The notes below the pieces were generated by a model, which saw only the letters and a list, made by a program, of their open reading frames with translations, did not search any database and was not told where the DNA came from. The translations under genes and the position numbers were made by a program. Below are positions 6,392 through 6,438 of a stretch of 6,438 nt of DNA, piece by piece (the first letter of the stretch is position 1; every line of letters starts with the position of its first letter). Source of the DNA: Micrococcales bacterium (GTDB taxonomy: Bacteria > Actinomycetota > Actinomycetes > Actinomycetales > Dermatophilaceae); the NCBI GenBank assembly GCA_003157445.1, contig PMJN01000163.1, forward strand, positions 1 to 6,438, in the 5' to 3' direction.

Positions 6392-6438
6392 ATGGATCTT
6401 CAGGACATGTTGGAACAGATCAGGGCGGAGATCGCGCC
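6392..6438 (+). CDS. Probable gene start cut by the window edge
   Basis: ATG 6392 opens a frame reading MDLQDMLEQIRAEIA to the end of the window, with typical GC-rich codon use and a helical, charged N-terminus. CACAAT lies seven bases upstream and could serve as a -10 element of a leaderless gene; AGGA at about 14 bases is too far for a good ribosome site. Too little is present to name a family. Confidence 0.45.
   Translation, partial: MDLQDMLEQIRAEIA

Noticed and set aside
1..6438. CRISPR array, tRNA or rRNA genes
   Set aside because: No regularly spaced direct repeats and no tRNA T-arm or anticodon-arm pattern were found by eye on either strand.

Overview
The window reads as high-GC actinobacterial DNA: codons end mostly in G or C, start codons include GTG, some genes have an extended -10 hexamer six bases before the start codon (leaderless style), and the insertion-sequence remnants are of types I associate with actinobacteria. 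I cannot name the genus. It looks like an insertion-scarred accessory or boundary region, with three sizeable intact genes, one small gene, two broken genes and long gene-free stretches.

Left part (1-640): a decayed IS1380-type transposase on the minus strand, cut by the window edge and broken by frameshifts and a stop. A gap of about 160 bases follows and may contain the outer end of that element. Next (640-2319) is a plus-strand GT-C-type multi-pass membrane glycosyltransferase. Its last codons and TAA stop lie inside a sequence that matches an IS21-like terminal repeat found again at 3656-3708. A 30-base perfect palindrome covers the same spot.

Middle part (2331-3708): mostly non-coding or decayed. 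It holds a small acidic ORF (2936-3127) and, on the minus strand, the C-terminal stump of an M23 (LytM-type) cell-wall peptidase cut off at an IS21-like end. The two IS21-like ends point the same way and no istA or istB gene is visible, so they are solo or deletion-derived remnants.

Right part (3709-6438): a divergent pair, an M24-family metallopeptidase (Xaa-Pro peptidase type, minus strand) and a MOSC-domain protein with an N-terminal domain I do not recognise (plus strand), separated by 146 bases. A strong hairpin follows the MOSC gene. About 820 bases follow with no supportable gene, and a probable new gene starts at 6392 and leaves the window. The genes do not form an obvious pathway; the common thread is insertion and deletion. 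I see no convincing new defence, CRISPR or biosynthetic system here. The best leads are the IS-derived end of the glycosyltransferase, the palindrome, and the unrecognised domain fused to MOSC.
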